From assembly GCA_009760855.2 (NCBI GenBank), contig WPIO01000424.1, forward strand, positions 1 to 49,086: a stretch of 49,086 bases of DNA. Reading direction: 5' to 3'. The notes under the pieces are model-generated. The model did not search any database. It was not told the DNA's origin and saw nothing but the letters and a program-made list of their open reading frames with translations. Source of the stretch: Cristatella mucedo. Taxonomy: Eukaryota; Bryozoa; Phylactolaemata; Cristatellidae. How positions within the stretch are numbered: position 1 is the first letter of the stretch; every line of letters starts with the position of its first letter. The position numbers were made by a program, and so were the translations under genes. Of the stretch, positions 32,684-42,905 are shown one piece after another.

Positions 32684-32730
32684 CTGGAACAGGAGTCACC
32701 ATTAGTCGGCCGACTCCTAGACTTCCCATT
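32684..32730 (+). pseudogene. linker exon copy 4, donor deleted
   Basis: The acceptor GCTTGAATATTAG|CT is kept and the start reads AGTGVTISRPT. A deletion then joins it to the downstream intron-like sequence (CTTCCCATTGCCTGGG), so the end of the exon and its donor are gone. Confidence 0.55.
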
Positions 32731-32965
32731 GCCTGGGCTGCAGTTGCTTCTGTTGCTGCTTCTCCACTGCTGCTGGTGCTATCTGATAGTTGTCACTGCC
32801 GCTGCCACTGCTGCTGGTGCTTCTATTGCTGCCTCTGGCACTGCTGCTGCAGCTACGTGCTGCTGTAACTTCTTTTTTATTTATCCAAACTGCTTGCTCT
32901 AAGAACGGTTGTCTCTTTACCTGCACATTTTAGCAGAAATATTCTCAGCGCTTCTTGAATTTTAG

Positions 32966-33037
32966 CCGGTGTGGTAGCGCTCACCTCAACCTCGAGCAGT
33001 AGCAGCAGAAGTAGCAGCAGCAGCAGTGGCAGGGCTG
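32966..33037 (+). other. linker exon copy 5, Ser-rich, extends toward SRCR domain 2
   Basis: The acceptor CTTGAATTTTAG|CC is phase 1. It reads AGVVALTSTSSSSRSSS then GRAVTSSRAPVSS. This frame runs to a TAG at 33115. It is one nucleotide out of register with the SRCR domain 2 frame that starts near 33079. Either a short intron or an indel lies between, or this copy is not used. Confidence 0.4.
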
Positions 33038-33078
33038 TAACCAGCTCTCGAGCGCCTGTATCCAGCCCACGAAGCAAG

Positions 33079-33244
33079 CGTCCACCATTGCCACCTGGCC
33101 GGTGCATGTCAGGCTAGCCGATGGAGGCAGGCCAAGTCAGGGACGGCTCGAGGTGCTGTACAACAGCACGTGGGGCACCGTGTGCCACGACGAACTGTGG
33201 AGCAACGAGTCGGCGCTGCTAGTCTGCAGACAGCTCAATTACAC
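33079..33244 (+). CDS. SRCR membrane receptor, first half of SRCR domain 2
   Basis: The domain reads VHVRLADGGRPSQGRLEVLY, NSTWGTVCHDELWSNESALL, VCRQLNYT. It is a textbook SRCR start and the best-conserved domain in the window. The donor TTACAC|GTGAGA is phase 2, matching the exon at 34522. The 5' edge is uncertain. The frame is open back to 33015, and only an AG at 33078 gives the phase-1 entry used by the other domains. Its pyrimidine tract is poor. The AG at 33065 looks better but gives phase 0. Confidence 0.8.
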
Positions 33245-34258
33245 GTGAGAACATGAGCGATTCAAACCGGCAGCAGCCGGCCAGCCCTGCTGTCTGATTC
33301 CACACAAGGGATCCTATCTGTCTTTTTGTTTCCACACCTGATGATTGAGAGAATACTGATAATTCAGGGAAATTAAGGGAATTGATGAGATGTAGCTGAA
33401 TCGCATTCGCACGCTCTGCCTTGACCACTTCTAGAGGTTAACCGGAAAATTATTAATTATTGTATAGCATAGCAAGTAGGCGTTTTAAAGGCTCGTGTAT
33501 CATGATAGAATTACAAACGAACTGTAATAGTTTATAACTATGAGATGCATCTGTGCTTAGCGTAGGTGCTCATTTATTGATACTTTGTCAAGCATAGGGC
33601 TGTGGGATGCAGTACAAGGATCTCCAGGCAAATATTGCATTGCCACATTGTCAGCAATCTGTACTCGCTGTCTATCTATATATACTATATGCCAAGAAGC
33701 TGACACAATGTAGCTAATTTGTATAGCATCATAAGACAATTTAAATATGTATCCAGGCACTTTACATATGTCGAAGGACCCGAGCCCACGAGCTCGGTGG
33801 GCAATGGTGAGCCATCAGCTTCTCAGTTCAACTTCTTTAGCATAGATGCACTTCTATAGAGGATCATAACTGGTACATGATGTAGGTATAGGACAAAGAT
33901 TGCAAAAGTTTGGGAGTGCTTAGGTATGGAGACCAAAGCTAGGTCAATCCGGTCCAGGTATTTAGGGCATTCCATCTAGAACTCTGTAGCTCACTACTTG
34001 CAGGTTTCCCAGGCTGTGCTATACTATGTTCCTGTGTTGTAATTCTAGCAGCTAAACATTGCAAGTTTTCCCCTTTGACATGGATATAGAGAATCCGACA
34101 AGGGAAACTTGGTAACGGCTACTGGTTCGTATGTCTTCTACAACTTGCCAGTGCAAGCTTTGACTGACAACACTTACTACCAAATTAGGATGCTTAGCCA
34201 TGTGGTATCTCATGTTTGAGTACCTGGAAAAGAGGGAGAGATCTAGTCGGAGATGCAG

Positions 34259-34346
<88 letters not shown>

Positions 34347-34521
34347 TGGGAATGCAGGAATAGAAAGAGAGATGGAAAAATTGGAGGTGGAAAGAGATAG
34401 CTATAAAGTCTTGCATGAGACAGGTAGGGAGGGGCTAATAGAGAATCACTTGCCGGCAGTGAAAGTAACTGGAAATCTGCCTCCTAGGCACACCTATGCG
34501 TATAGGTCACATGTTTTTTAG
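33245..34521 (+). other. intron inside SRCR domain 2
   Basis: GTGAGA to ATGTTTTTTAG. It contains an approximately 84-bp GA microsatellite (34262-34345) and otherwise unassigned sequence. Confidence 0.65.
34262..34345. repeat. (GA)n microsatellite
   Basis: About 42 GA units inside the intron, 180 bp before the exon at 34522. Confidence 0.97.
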
Positions 34522-34700
34522 CCACCTAGTTGACCCCTACTACTCACCTGAAGCCATCCAGACGGTTGACATAAGCGTACCAATCTGGTGGGAAAAGGTG
34601 AACTGCACTGGGGCTGAAGGCAACATCGGCTACTGCTCAAACAACGGCTGGGGCGTTCACTCGTGTCGGCACCACAATGACGTTCACATCCAGTGTGCAG
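34522..34700 (+). CDS. SRCR membrane receptor, second half of SRCR domain 2
   Basis: The acceptor ACATGTTTTTTAG|C is phase 2 and the donor GTGCAG|GTACTG is phase 1. It reads HLVDPYYSPEAIQTVDISVP, IWWEKVNCTGAEGNIGYCSN, NGWGVHSCRHHNDVHIQCAG. It holds all the hallmark second-half features: PIW, NCTG, GWGVHSC, the HHNDV-type acidic metal-binding region and the terminal C. Combined with 33079-33244 it gives a complete six-cysteine SRCR domain of normal length (about 105 residues). Confidence 0.92.
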
Positions 34701-35100
34701 GTACTGCAGCACCACCTAGCCGTCACACTCTGCTATCGGCACTTAGGCAGCTGCAGCTCTGCTGTCACCTTTCTCGGGTATGCATGCAGAGTTTCTGTTA
34801 ATATCAAGTGCATCAACCAAAGTGCATGTTCAGATTTCTGTGCAGGTTTTCCTTATACAGCATAAAGCCAAGCAGAGCAGATAGCTGCAACCGCACGATG
34901 GCCGATCATCCAAGATTGCAGTTGACCTCTTAGCAAGCTCTTTAATACTCCCTCGAGCCCGAGAAATCGGTTGTGACTAAGGGTCATTTGGTGAAGATGA
35001 GATTTGTGTAGAAGTTCTCTAGCTATGACCTGCTATCCATCCACTCATGGGGGTTGTTGCAGACATTGAGAGAGTCAAATAATTACTTATGCCAATATTT

Positions 35101-35172
35101 GGGAGTGAGTGTGTATGTGAGTGAGTGATGAATGAGTGTGTGCGTGTGTGAGTGTGCGTTTTGTGTGTGCAT
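35101..35172. repeat. imperfect TG/GAGT-rich simple repeat
   Basis: GAGTGAGTGTGTATGTGAGTGAGTGATGAATGAGTGTGTGCGTGTGTGAGTGTGCG type sequence. Confidence 0.85.
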
Positions 35173-35437
35173 GCCTGTTGCTGTAGGTCTCTGTGACTTG
35201 AAGGAACCTTTGCTGGGAGGTCTCGAGCTGTTCTTTAAAATTGTCTTGCCCGAGTTTTGGTTGTGTCAGTTGGAATAGGGAGGTCAAAATAATTTTGGTG
35301 TGCTGATAAGGGGAGGACCAATAAGTAGGAATATGCCAATATATACTTTATTGAGGGCCTCAAAGCATCTGAAGGCATGCTGTAAAGTTTCTGGTTGACG
35401 TGCAATTGTAAACAATATCCACATATAACTTTGAAAC

Positions 35438-35497
35438 CGTAATATGCCTAGAAAGAGTTTAAGTTATCTGATGAAGCTATAAAAATGTATTATTATT
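35438..35497 (+). mobile_element. LINE family B tail scrap
   Basis: ATGCCTAGAAAGAGTTTAAGTTATCTGATGAAGCTATAAAAATGTATTATTATTTTC follows the family tail pattern, with weak conservation. Confidence 0.45.
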
Positions 35498-36979
35498 TTC
35501 ATACGATTGCGTGTGTACTTGTTGTTAGCACTGAACACTGTTGCGTTTTGTGCAATTATAAGGTTCCAATATGTACCCCCACCAGGTTTGCAATGGTTTT
35601 TTCTAGTGCTTGGCCATAAGCAGGAGGGGGAGTGTTTGGCTTGGGCTTATTGCAGTGATGCCTGGTGGTCACTTAGTGGTGAAAAGTACAAAATGACTTT
35701 TTGTAATGATACTTATCAATATTTGTAATGATAATTATCAATATTATAATGAATGAATGAACAACTCTCTAAAAATAAAGTTTTCTATGTACACATGATA
35801 GAAGGGAAGCATTCCAGTTGATGAAATGGCATAGGGAGTGAGATCCTACTGCTGCTCATGACAATTTGCACTTGCAGTTTAAATGCTGCTAGGAATAGAC
35901 AGATTTATAATTTTTTAATGTCACAAATGAATGTAAACTGGGGGATGTGATGTCAGTTCATAGTAAATCCCTGATTTTGACAGCTTTTTAACTGAAGTTG
36001 GTTAGAGGCACTACTAAGCGACCTGCATATGAAGAGTGGGTTTTATGATTTGAAACCAGCTGAAGTATGGCCGTATGGCAGGCCAAAGCAAGAGAATGAA
36101 AGAATCTAAGCATTTAAGTTTCTACCATGGACCGCAGCTCCGAGTAGGCAGATTTTAGTGCTTAGCTAATGTGGTTATTTAGTGAAAGTTCACTTGGTAA
36201 AGTTACACCCAGGTTGCATGCAGTGGCTGAAGGAGAATGCAGGTTCGTTAAAAGGGTTTGGTTTTCTAATTTCGGTATGCAACTTGGTTAAGCTCATAGC
36301 TAGTTTGCTGGTTGTATTTCATTTGAGATAGCTTGCTCTCATCCCAGCAGGTATGTCAAAAATACAGGCCACAGCTGCGTTACTAGATTCAGCTTGTCAC
36401 CCTCTCATGCTCATCGCAGCCATCTTACCCTTACTAAGCATGAATTGAAATCGCTAGAATCACACACTAATTGGCATGCTAGTTTAGCAAGGTGATCCTT
36501 GGTGCATATGCGACCTCAAGATATGAGCAATGCCCTGAACCTTATGTGCTAGAACATGCATCGTCAATCAGCAGTTTGAGAATTTTTCTTTGTGTGCAAT
36601 TCACCGGCCTAGAACCTTTATGATTGGACAGACTGTGTCGAAGTTTGTTCTTTATTATTCTTGGATGGGGATTTCACGAAGCCATTTCTGTTTGGCTGCT
36701 CGAATCGTGGCTCCGAGCCATTGCCACTGCATTTTCGTCTTGATTGATCGTTGATTTTCCGAGCTGCTGACACCTGGCTGTCTATGACTTAGGTCGCATT
36801 CTATGCTGCATGCAGTACTTGTTCGACTCGGCGAGTTTAGGTGTGCAACCTCTCTGTCGCTGGTTACTCACTGCGAGATGGAAAGCTGGCACACGATATG
36901 CTGACCGACATGAGCAGCACAGGCCGCCAGGCCTCATAGTCAGGCTGCAGCCTTCTCACGGCTTGGCTGATCGTTGCAG

Positions 36980-37160
36980 ATGGTGGCACAGCATCACCCT
37001 CTGCTCCTCAGGTGGTCGGAGTTCGACTCGCTGGGAGCGAGGCGAACCTTGGCAGAGGAAGCGTGGAGTTGCTCCTGGCTAACGGCTCAGTGGCAGCAGT
37101 GCACATGAGCCTTGCCACACCCAATGTTATGTCTGTCATCTGCAGGCAATTAAACTCAAG
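36980..37160 (+). CDS. SRCR membrane receptor, first half of SRCR domain 3 (divergent)
   Basis: The acceptor CTGATCGTTGCAG|AT is phase 1 and the donor ACTCAAG|GTTTGT is phase 2. A linker DGGTASPSAPQVVG leads into VRLAGSEANLGRGSVELLLA, NGSVAAVHMSLATPNVMSV, ICRQLNS. The fold hallmarks VRL, GRGSVE and CRQLN are present. The normal W-GTVC segment is replaced by SVAAVH, so the first conserved cysteine is a histidine. Splice phases fit the neighbours exactly, which argues that it is still coding. Confidence 0.8.
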
Positions 37161-37349
37161 GTTTGTAAGGACTTAACACAGAGATCGGCTTTAATAGTGC
37201 GAATCGGCAACTGGTGTTAATGTCGCCGATGCAGCCTTTGCAATCTCGAAGGCTTGCCTGCAGCTTCCCGAGCAGATGAAGTCTTTGCTAACTGCCTCCC
37301 TCCACTCTTCATACTCATGGTCAGCTGGTTTTTTTATGTCTTGTTGCAG
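37161..37349 (+). other. intron inside SRCR domain 3
   Basis: 189 bp, GTTTGT to GGTTTTTTTATGTCTTGTTGCAG. It is the shortest of the mid-domain introns and has a strong polypyrimidine tract. Confidence 0.75.
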
Positions 37350-37537
37350 CACAGCTGAAGGGATTGTACTTTCCAGCTTTTCATTGTCCTCCAATGCCAG
37401 TGTATGGCTGTTTAGAGTCAACTGTTCTGGCCATGAAAGCAACATCTCTCAATGTCAGAATTTCACATGGGGCTGTCAGCGTGGGAGCAGGTGCCAGAGT
37501 AGAGACGCCCTCAGTCTCGGCTGCAGGGCAGGCCGAG
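37350..37537 (+). CDS. SRCR membrane receptor, second half of SRCR domain 3 (divergent)
   Basis: The acceptor CTTGTTGCAG|C is phase 2 and the donor CGAG|GTCAGT is phase 1. It reads STAEGIVLSSFSLSSNASVW, LFRVNCSGHESNISQCQNF, TWGCQRGSRCQSRDALSLGC. The VNCSG-ESNIS-C part is standard. After it there are three cysteines (WGC, SRC, LGC) instead of two. This domain lost one cysteine in its first half and gained one here, so its disulfide pattern must differ. Three N-glycosylation sequons are present (NAS, NCS, NIS). A later AG at 37376 is in the same frame but would make the half-domain too short. Confidence 0.85.
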
Positions 37538-38442
37538 GTCAGTGGTCATAAGCAACAGTTCTGCTTCTGCTAACCCACTCAGAAAGTTGTCCATTGCAGC
37601 CCTGCTTTTAGAATGCGGTTGGATCAGCAAAGCAGTGTCGAGTATTTTATATGCTAAAGATGGGTGTTCTAGATTTTCCTGGTTCGTTATGGTAGCAGCT
37701 AAAGCAATGGCGAATGTCTGGCTAGGAGTCTGCTGAATGCATATGGTACTTCCTCACCTGTCTGTTACCGATCACCTGTGGCACCTGGTACAATGAAGCA
37801 CAGGTAAGGTAATCGAACGACCCTAGTTTATAATAGTTATAATTATATTATTAATATGTGTGCAATTTTTTTCTATTGAGCGTGTAAGATAACTAAATCG
37901 CTTTCTAAATAATTTAAAAAGAATGAAAAGGAAGCATGCCAATCTATTTGATATAACATGCACAATGTACAAGTATACATGTTTCTCAATCCGAACCTCT
38001 ACAGGCCACTGATATAAAGCAGGTATTATACTAGAGAGTTTGTCACTGCATACTTAAAGAATAGGATGCTTCAGGGGTGCATTTGGTTGTCAGTAGAGTC
38101 TATCTCACACATTGAGGAGAGAACAAATGCTTCACAGATGACAGCAGAATAGAATACGAATAGAATTGAATAGTAATTGTGGAGGTTAGTTCCCAAGTCT
38201 GGGAATCAAGAAAAAATTCACCTTAGCAATTGATTGGTTCGACCCACACTAACTACGTATGTCAGTCGATGGACAGTCAGTCCTGGTTTTTTCAATGGCT
38301 TTTAAAGATTGTTTGTGGTTGTCAGAGAGAATTAAAAATCCTGGATTTAATCAGCAGGCTAGCTGAGGAAGCTAGCATTGTGCTGCTCCTCCGGAGGAAA
38401 CTCGCCGAAAACGCTTTGCAGCATAACAATAAAACAATATTA

Positions 38443-38615
38443 AATCCTAGCTGATGAAACAGCCCCTTTTAGTATAGCAATAGAAGAGCCTTTACGGCTA
38501 TCACCACTGCTTGCAGTGGCGATAAAGGATCGCCCACCGCAGGAATCGAACCTACGACATCGGGACTGAGGTCGTGAAAGTAACCGCCTTACCTAATGTG
38601 CCACCATGTCTCACC
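38443..38615 (-). mobile_element. tRNA-derived SINE, copy 1
   Basis: Read on the minus strand it opens with a head carrying TGGCACATTAGG (A box, complement of 38592-38603) and GGTTCGATTCC (B box, complement of 38542-38552). These are spaced as in a tRNA-type internal promoter. Then comes a body CTGCGGTGGGCGATCC and the tail GATAGCCGTAAAGGCTC..GTTTCATCAGCTAGGATT. The same tail occurs alone at 8015-8092. Confidence 0.7.
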
Positions 38616-38635
38616 AAAAAATACTAGATAATTTA

Positions 38636-38796
38636 ATAGCCTTTTTTAGTATAGCAGCAGAACAGCCTTAAAGCCTATCACCACCACTTGCAGCCACAAT
38701 AAAGGATTGCAAACTACAGGACGCAAACTCCCACAACCTTGGCACCGATGTCGTAAAAAGCACCTGCCTTACCTAGTTTGCCATCACGGCTCATCA
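38636..38796 (-). mobile_element. tRNA-derived SINE, copy 2 (more decayed)
   Basis: Same layout and orientation as copy 1, 20 bp away. The A box is TGGCAAACTAGG. The B box has degenerated to GGAGTTTGCGTCC. Confidence 0.65.
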
Positions 38797-39107
38797 TGTT
38801 AGGCCAAATTATGTTAGGCAAAGATGCTTTCAGGATTTAGTAGAAGAAGCATCTTGGATGATGAGAGGTGCATCCATTCGCAAGGAGGAGCATGTGTTGC
38901 TGCTTGTTCACCCAAGCTTCTGCAACGGAGCAGCTCTCAGGCCAGCCACGATATTAGCCCTTGCTTTAGTGGGTCTGACTGGGGCACCTAGAGCAACCGT
39001 ACGGCGACGGACTAGCCTAGCTAGGACTGGCCAAGGACAGGCCAAAGACTAGCCAAGGCCTAAACCAAGAAGAAGTAGGCCTAGGGCGGACACCGAGAAC
39101 TAGGGTC

Positions 39108-39220
<113 letters not shown>

Positions 39221-39715
39221 ACGCTTCGAGAACACGAGAGACGAACCTACGGCGACGGACAGCTAAGTGCAACTTAGACTGCACAGCTGTGTTCTGCCGG
39301 CTACTCAGTTAGCTGCTCGTATCTTGGGGTGCTGTAGCGGCCCTCCTTCGGGGTCGGGACAATCGCTAGCGACCAGCGCATAGGGTAGTTAGTTATACTC
39401 AGACTTCGGGAGTTCTCGCAGTTAACTCCGTCGGTCCGATACGCTCAGCGTAAAGCGCTTGCGCCGGCGCGTAACCGCTAGGAACAGGCCCACAATGAAC
39501 TGTTGCTTTCGGCACCCATTTGTGGCCGCCTGTGTTTTAACCGCATCGCAGCACTGCATCACAGTCCACCGGTAGAGAGTCGGGGACGAGCTTCTGTGCG
39601 GTTACAGAGTGTGCACGCCCTCGTTGCATAGGCATTAGAACCATTGCTCGCTTCAGAGCGACCGTTGGCGTTTTACAGTCCGGTGAAGCCTTAATGTCAT
39701 GATGGAGCTTTTATC

Positions 39716-40058
39716 ACTTAGTGCTTAGTGCTAGTTCCTAACTCCATATACCTCTGAAGTATATTACTCACTAGATTAAAAGTTGGCTATGTATCTTTAT
39801 GGGCATAGCAATAAATCAAAGACTGAAGCTTTAAAACAGTGCTTGAATTAGCATTGTACTAGCCTGCATGCACTTGACTCACTGGTCAGCATACTGGCAA
39901 CCACACAGCTATAAGGCAATAGGAAAGGAATCCCCGCAGATAATAATGTTAATAATAATACATTTGTATAGAACCCGCAAATTTCTTGATATCTGTATAG
40001 GCATTTTAAGAAGCCACGATGAAATGATTACTTGTACCATGCACAATGTCAACAAGTA
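39716..40058 (-). mobile_element. LINE C/B-type 3' end, left part of a split copy
   Basis: 39716-39795 repeats 27785-27845. 39945-40058 is a reverse-complement tail (AATAATAATACATTTGTATAGAACCCGC) plus the ATGCACAATGTCAACAAGTA segment. Its continuation, AGTATGACATGGTTAGTGGTGACATGC, lies at 41482, beyond the inserted element. Confidence 0.6.
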
Positions 40059-40358
40059 TGTAACGCCGAAGGCTCGGCAGAGTAGGCTTGACCTGCCGCT
40101 TACCTAGCGGCGTAACCTAGCACCTACTGCCGTTCGGTGCGCGCCTACGCGAAATAAGCTGGCCACCACAAAATGAGCGTTTCTGGCGCTAACCTGCTTA
40201 CCGTTACTAAAGGGAGTCGTGAGTCCGCGGCGTGAATTGGAAAGCTAGACACACAAATTGGGAATTTTACTGAACTTTATTCACAAGCGCACAAAGTCGC
40301 TGCGCGCCTAGTTCAGCTTTATCTCCACACTCCTCGCACGTTCTCAACAGCACCAACA

Positions 40359-40632
40359 CTCTTGCGGATGGAATACTTCTCCACACTGAGCACCAACCGG
40401 AGCCTAAGCCCTAACCGGAGAACCAGGACTTCGTTTCCACCTGTGCGGAAGGAATACAACACAAACGCCAACTTAAGCACTCTTGCGGAGGGAATACTTC
40501 TCCACACTGAAGCGCAAACCGTAGCCTAAACCCTAACCGGAGAACTAGGACTCGGTTTCCACCAGTGTGGCAGCAATACTCCACACACGCCACCTCAAGC
40601 ACTCTTGCGGAGGTAACACGTCTCCACACTTA
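40359..40632. repeat. 121/122-bp tandem repeat, about 2.3 units
   Basis: CTCTTGCGGA recurs at 40359, 40480 and 40602. Each unit contains GGAATACTTCTCCACACTGA, AGCCTAAxCCCTAACCGGAGAAC and CGTTTCCACC-type segments. A further partial unit (40737-40790) lies beyond the inserted LINE B tail (40640-40712). Confidence 0.85.
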
Positions 40633-40639
40633 CGCTACT

Positions 40640-40712
40640 TACATCTCGATTAAGTTCTCTGAGGGCGCTTTATCAAGTGAATTATTATTATTATAATTAT
40701 TATCTCTACTGG
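40640..40712 (+). mobile_element. LINE family B tail nested in the LTR-like element
   Basis: CGATTAAGTTCTCTGAGGGCGCTTTATCAAGTGAATTATTATTATTATAATTATTAT matches the tail at 19205-19265 and splits the tandem repeat. Confidence 0.75.
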
Positions 40713-41481
40713 GGAACGACCCAAATAGACGGAGCTCAAACTGGAGCCTAAACCCTAACCGGAGAACTAGGGCTCCACACACGCTCACTACGCCTAGCTC
40801 GCACCGGCAAATCCCTATGCCGAGACCACTGCTAGCGCGCACACACAAAGTACAAAAGAAACAGAATGCCAGCTCGGGCGCGATACGGCGGTATTCGGCG
40901 GAGTCCACCGAATCCTCCTAGCCCTGTCTTGTCCTGTTTCGTCGATCGTCAGCGGACAGCCCGCCCTCCTCCCTCGCTTTCAGAGAAACGAGTGCCCGAC
41001 GGCGTCGAAGCGCAGAGCCGGACCGAAGACCAGAAGGGACCAAAAACACAACACCCAGAACGAGCGTTGCTCGACTCTTAAATAATTAGCTGAGACAATG
41101 GGGCAAGAGCTTAATGGTATTGGGCCCGACAGCAGGGCCCATTACGGTAAGGAATTAATACCGGCACTAGGCCACTGGAATGTTCCCTCTGTCCAGCTTG
41201 AATGGCGAAAGAGTTCCAGATGATTCTTTTTGGACAGAGTGATGGCGAACGTTGACGGGCCAGCCAACATCAATCAGCAGCTCCCGAGGGTATCGGACCA
41301 ATTCTAAAGGCCGAATCGCCACCGCGGGTCAGAGAGCTTCCTGGCTTGCTCTTAAGCTCTTGCTCTCTAACCGCACTGACGCTCCTCTCTGGCTCACTGC
41401 TCCAGGACAAAGGAGTTCTAGCCCGCCTCCGAACAGCTCTTGTTCGCGCTAAAATTCAGCCAAGGCCAGCAGGGCGCTACA

Positions 41482-42000
41482 AGTATGACATGGTTAGTGG
41501 TGACATGCATGGCATCAACATGTAAAATGCAGAATACAGGCAGCATGCACAGGTTCAGCATGCATAAGCACACAAAGAACAAATCACAGGACCGACTAAA
41601 TGTTTGAGTAAGCAAGTGGGTTTAAGGCTACGTTCTAAATATCGTCAAGTCAGGGGATGTCGTGGTGTCAGTGGAAAGTGAGTTCTAGGCTGTGAGACCA
41701 TACCAACTAAAGGCATGGTCTCCAAGGAACCAACAAGTGAGTGATTGAACCTTGAAGTCGATATGGTGCTCGACTGAGAGCCAGTGCAGGTCGGCTAGAA
41801 GTAGTGTGATGTGGCAACTGCAATGCTTTCGACAGCGTAGCTGTAGAGCTTTTCACCAACTGCAAGTCCCTTATTGAACATGCCTGTAGACTCCAAGCAG
41901 CGAATTCCAGAAGTAGAGACAGGATGTCATACGTGAATAGACTTGTTCGTACGTTGTATCCCTGTCTAAACGAACACACTAACCCTCGGCTAAAAAGGAT
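41482..42000 (-). mobile_element. LINE C-type copy, right part (RT C-terminus)
   Basis: Closely parallels 27860-28330: GCATAAGCACACAAAGAACAAATCACAGG.., AAATATCGTCAAGTCAGGGGATGTCGTGGTGTCAGT.., GCTAGAAGTAGTGTGATGTGGCAACTGCAATGCTTTCGACAG. It is decayed. Confidence 0.65.
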
Positions 42001-42059
42001 CGTATCCCTATTTGCTCATAGTCATTATGTTCGCAGTTTGTTAAATAGCACAAGCGAAT

Positions 42060-42445
42060 AAGGAACAATTTATTCGGACACAGCAAATGCTGTGAGGTAT
42101 AGGTAGGTTTGTAGCTTCTTTTGGGATGTCTTCAAATCTGGAGATAACAAGATCTCAGTCGTTAACGAGTTTTAAGATTTCGGAATACAGAAAAGGATGG
42201 CATAGTGTGGAAGGGGTTTGAAGTAATCGAAGTGTACAACCAATTGACCGGGGTATGAAGAGTGATTAGAGCCGATAGGAGGCCTAATGCGATACCGATT
42301 CAAATAGATCGCCTCATACAAGAGGGTGAAGGAATCCAAAGGTGAGTGACAGAATCCCGAAGTCGATACCGGAGAGGAACAGCACAAGTGCAGCTGCATG
42401 TCATCCGAGCATAAAAGAAAGCCGAGATTGAGTTTTATCATTTAC
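42060..42445 (-). mobile_element. second decayed RT fragment
   Basis: Minus-strand sequence with KLNLGFLLCSDDMQLHLC (a corrupted YADDTQL motif, about 42385-42440) and a degraded C-terminal part to the left. It is probably a different LINE copy from the one at 41482-42000. Confidence 0.45.
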
Positions 42446-42799
42446 ATTAGCAAGATGATAGTACAACTTGCAGAAAAAGGTGAATTTAACACGGATTTCC
42501 ATCGTATAACATACTTCAAAGGTTCATCGGACTACCATTTTGTATTGACACATACTCTCTAAATTCTCCCAATGAAATAATACCTACTTCATCATTGTAA
42601 ACTTCAGCATTCCTGGGAAATTGTCTATACACTTGGTGGCAGCCTTGCTGACTCCTGAGCTTATACTCCCATGATAGTCACTTCTCAGGCTACTTTACTG
42701 ATTCAACTATTCTTCTCATGGTCTCGTTGTGTCTTGAGATGGGAGTCTGTTGGGGAGGGTATGTGCACTGAAGCCGCTTGAGTATTCAGCGAGCACACC

Positions 42800-42905
42800 T
42801 GGCCAGTAGACTCCAAAGTAGTTCTTATGGATTTGTGGAGTTACAGACGAATGAACATTATGGATTTGTGGAGCTACAGACGAATGCACATTATATTATT
42901 GGGAG
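42800..42905 (+). mobile_element. LINE family A 3' terminus with a short tandem duplication
   Basis: TTCTTATGGATTTGTGGAGTTACAGACGAATGAACATTATGGATTTGTGGAGCTACAGACGAATGCACATTAT is the family A end with its last about 35 bp present twice. Confidence 0.5.

Larger units (their letters stand above)
34701..36979 (+). other. intron between SRCR domains 2 and 3
   Basis: GTACTG to GATCGTTGCAG. It holds a GT-rich stretch (35101-35172), a LINE B tail scrap (35438-35497) and a decayed minus-strand RT scrap (about 36020-36240). The rest is unassigned. Confidence 0.55.
40059..41481. mobile_element. 1.4-kb LTR-like element (solo LTR candidate) inserted in a LINE
   Basis: Its ends are TGTAACGCC and GGGCGCTACA (TG...CA, imperfect inverted termini). 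It is flanked by AAGTA on both sides (40054-40058 and 41481-41485, sharing one A with the right end). Removing it restores a continuous LINE sequence comparable to 11440-11490. It contains a 121-bp tandem repeat and an inserted LINE B tail, and there is no gag/pol homology. 1.4 kb is within the range of solo LTRs of Ty3/gypsy-type elements. A non-autonomous element is the alternative. Confidence 0.55.

Noticed and set aside
32641-33000. CRISPR-like regular repeats
   Set aside because: The spacing is irregular and the units carry splice sites and linker-coding sequence in a eukaryotic gene.
39333-41481. TGTAGCGGCCCT (39333) paired with the complement of AGGGCGCTACA (41481) as terminal inverted repeats of a 2.1-kb element
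   Set aside because: There is no matching target duplication. The shorter element 40059-41481 has one and restores the interrupted LINE when removed.
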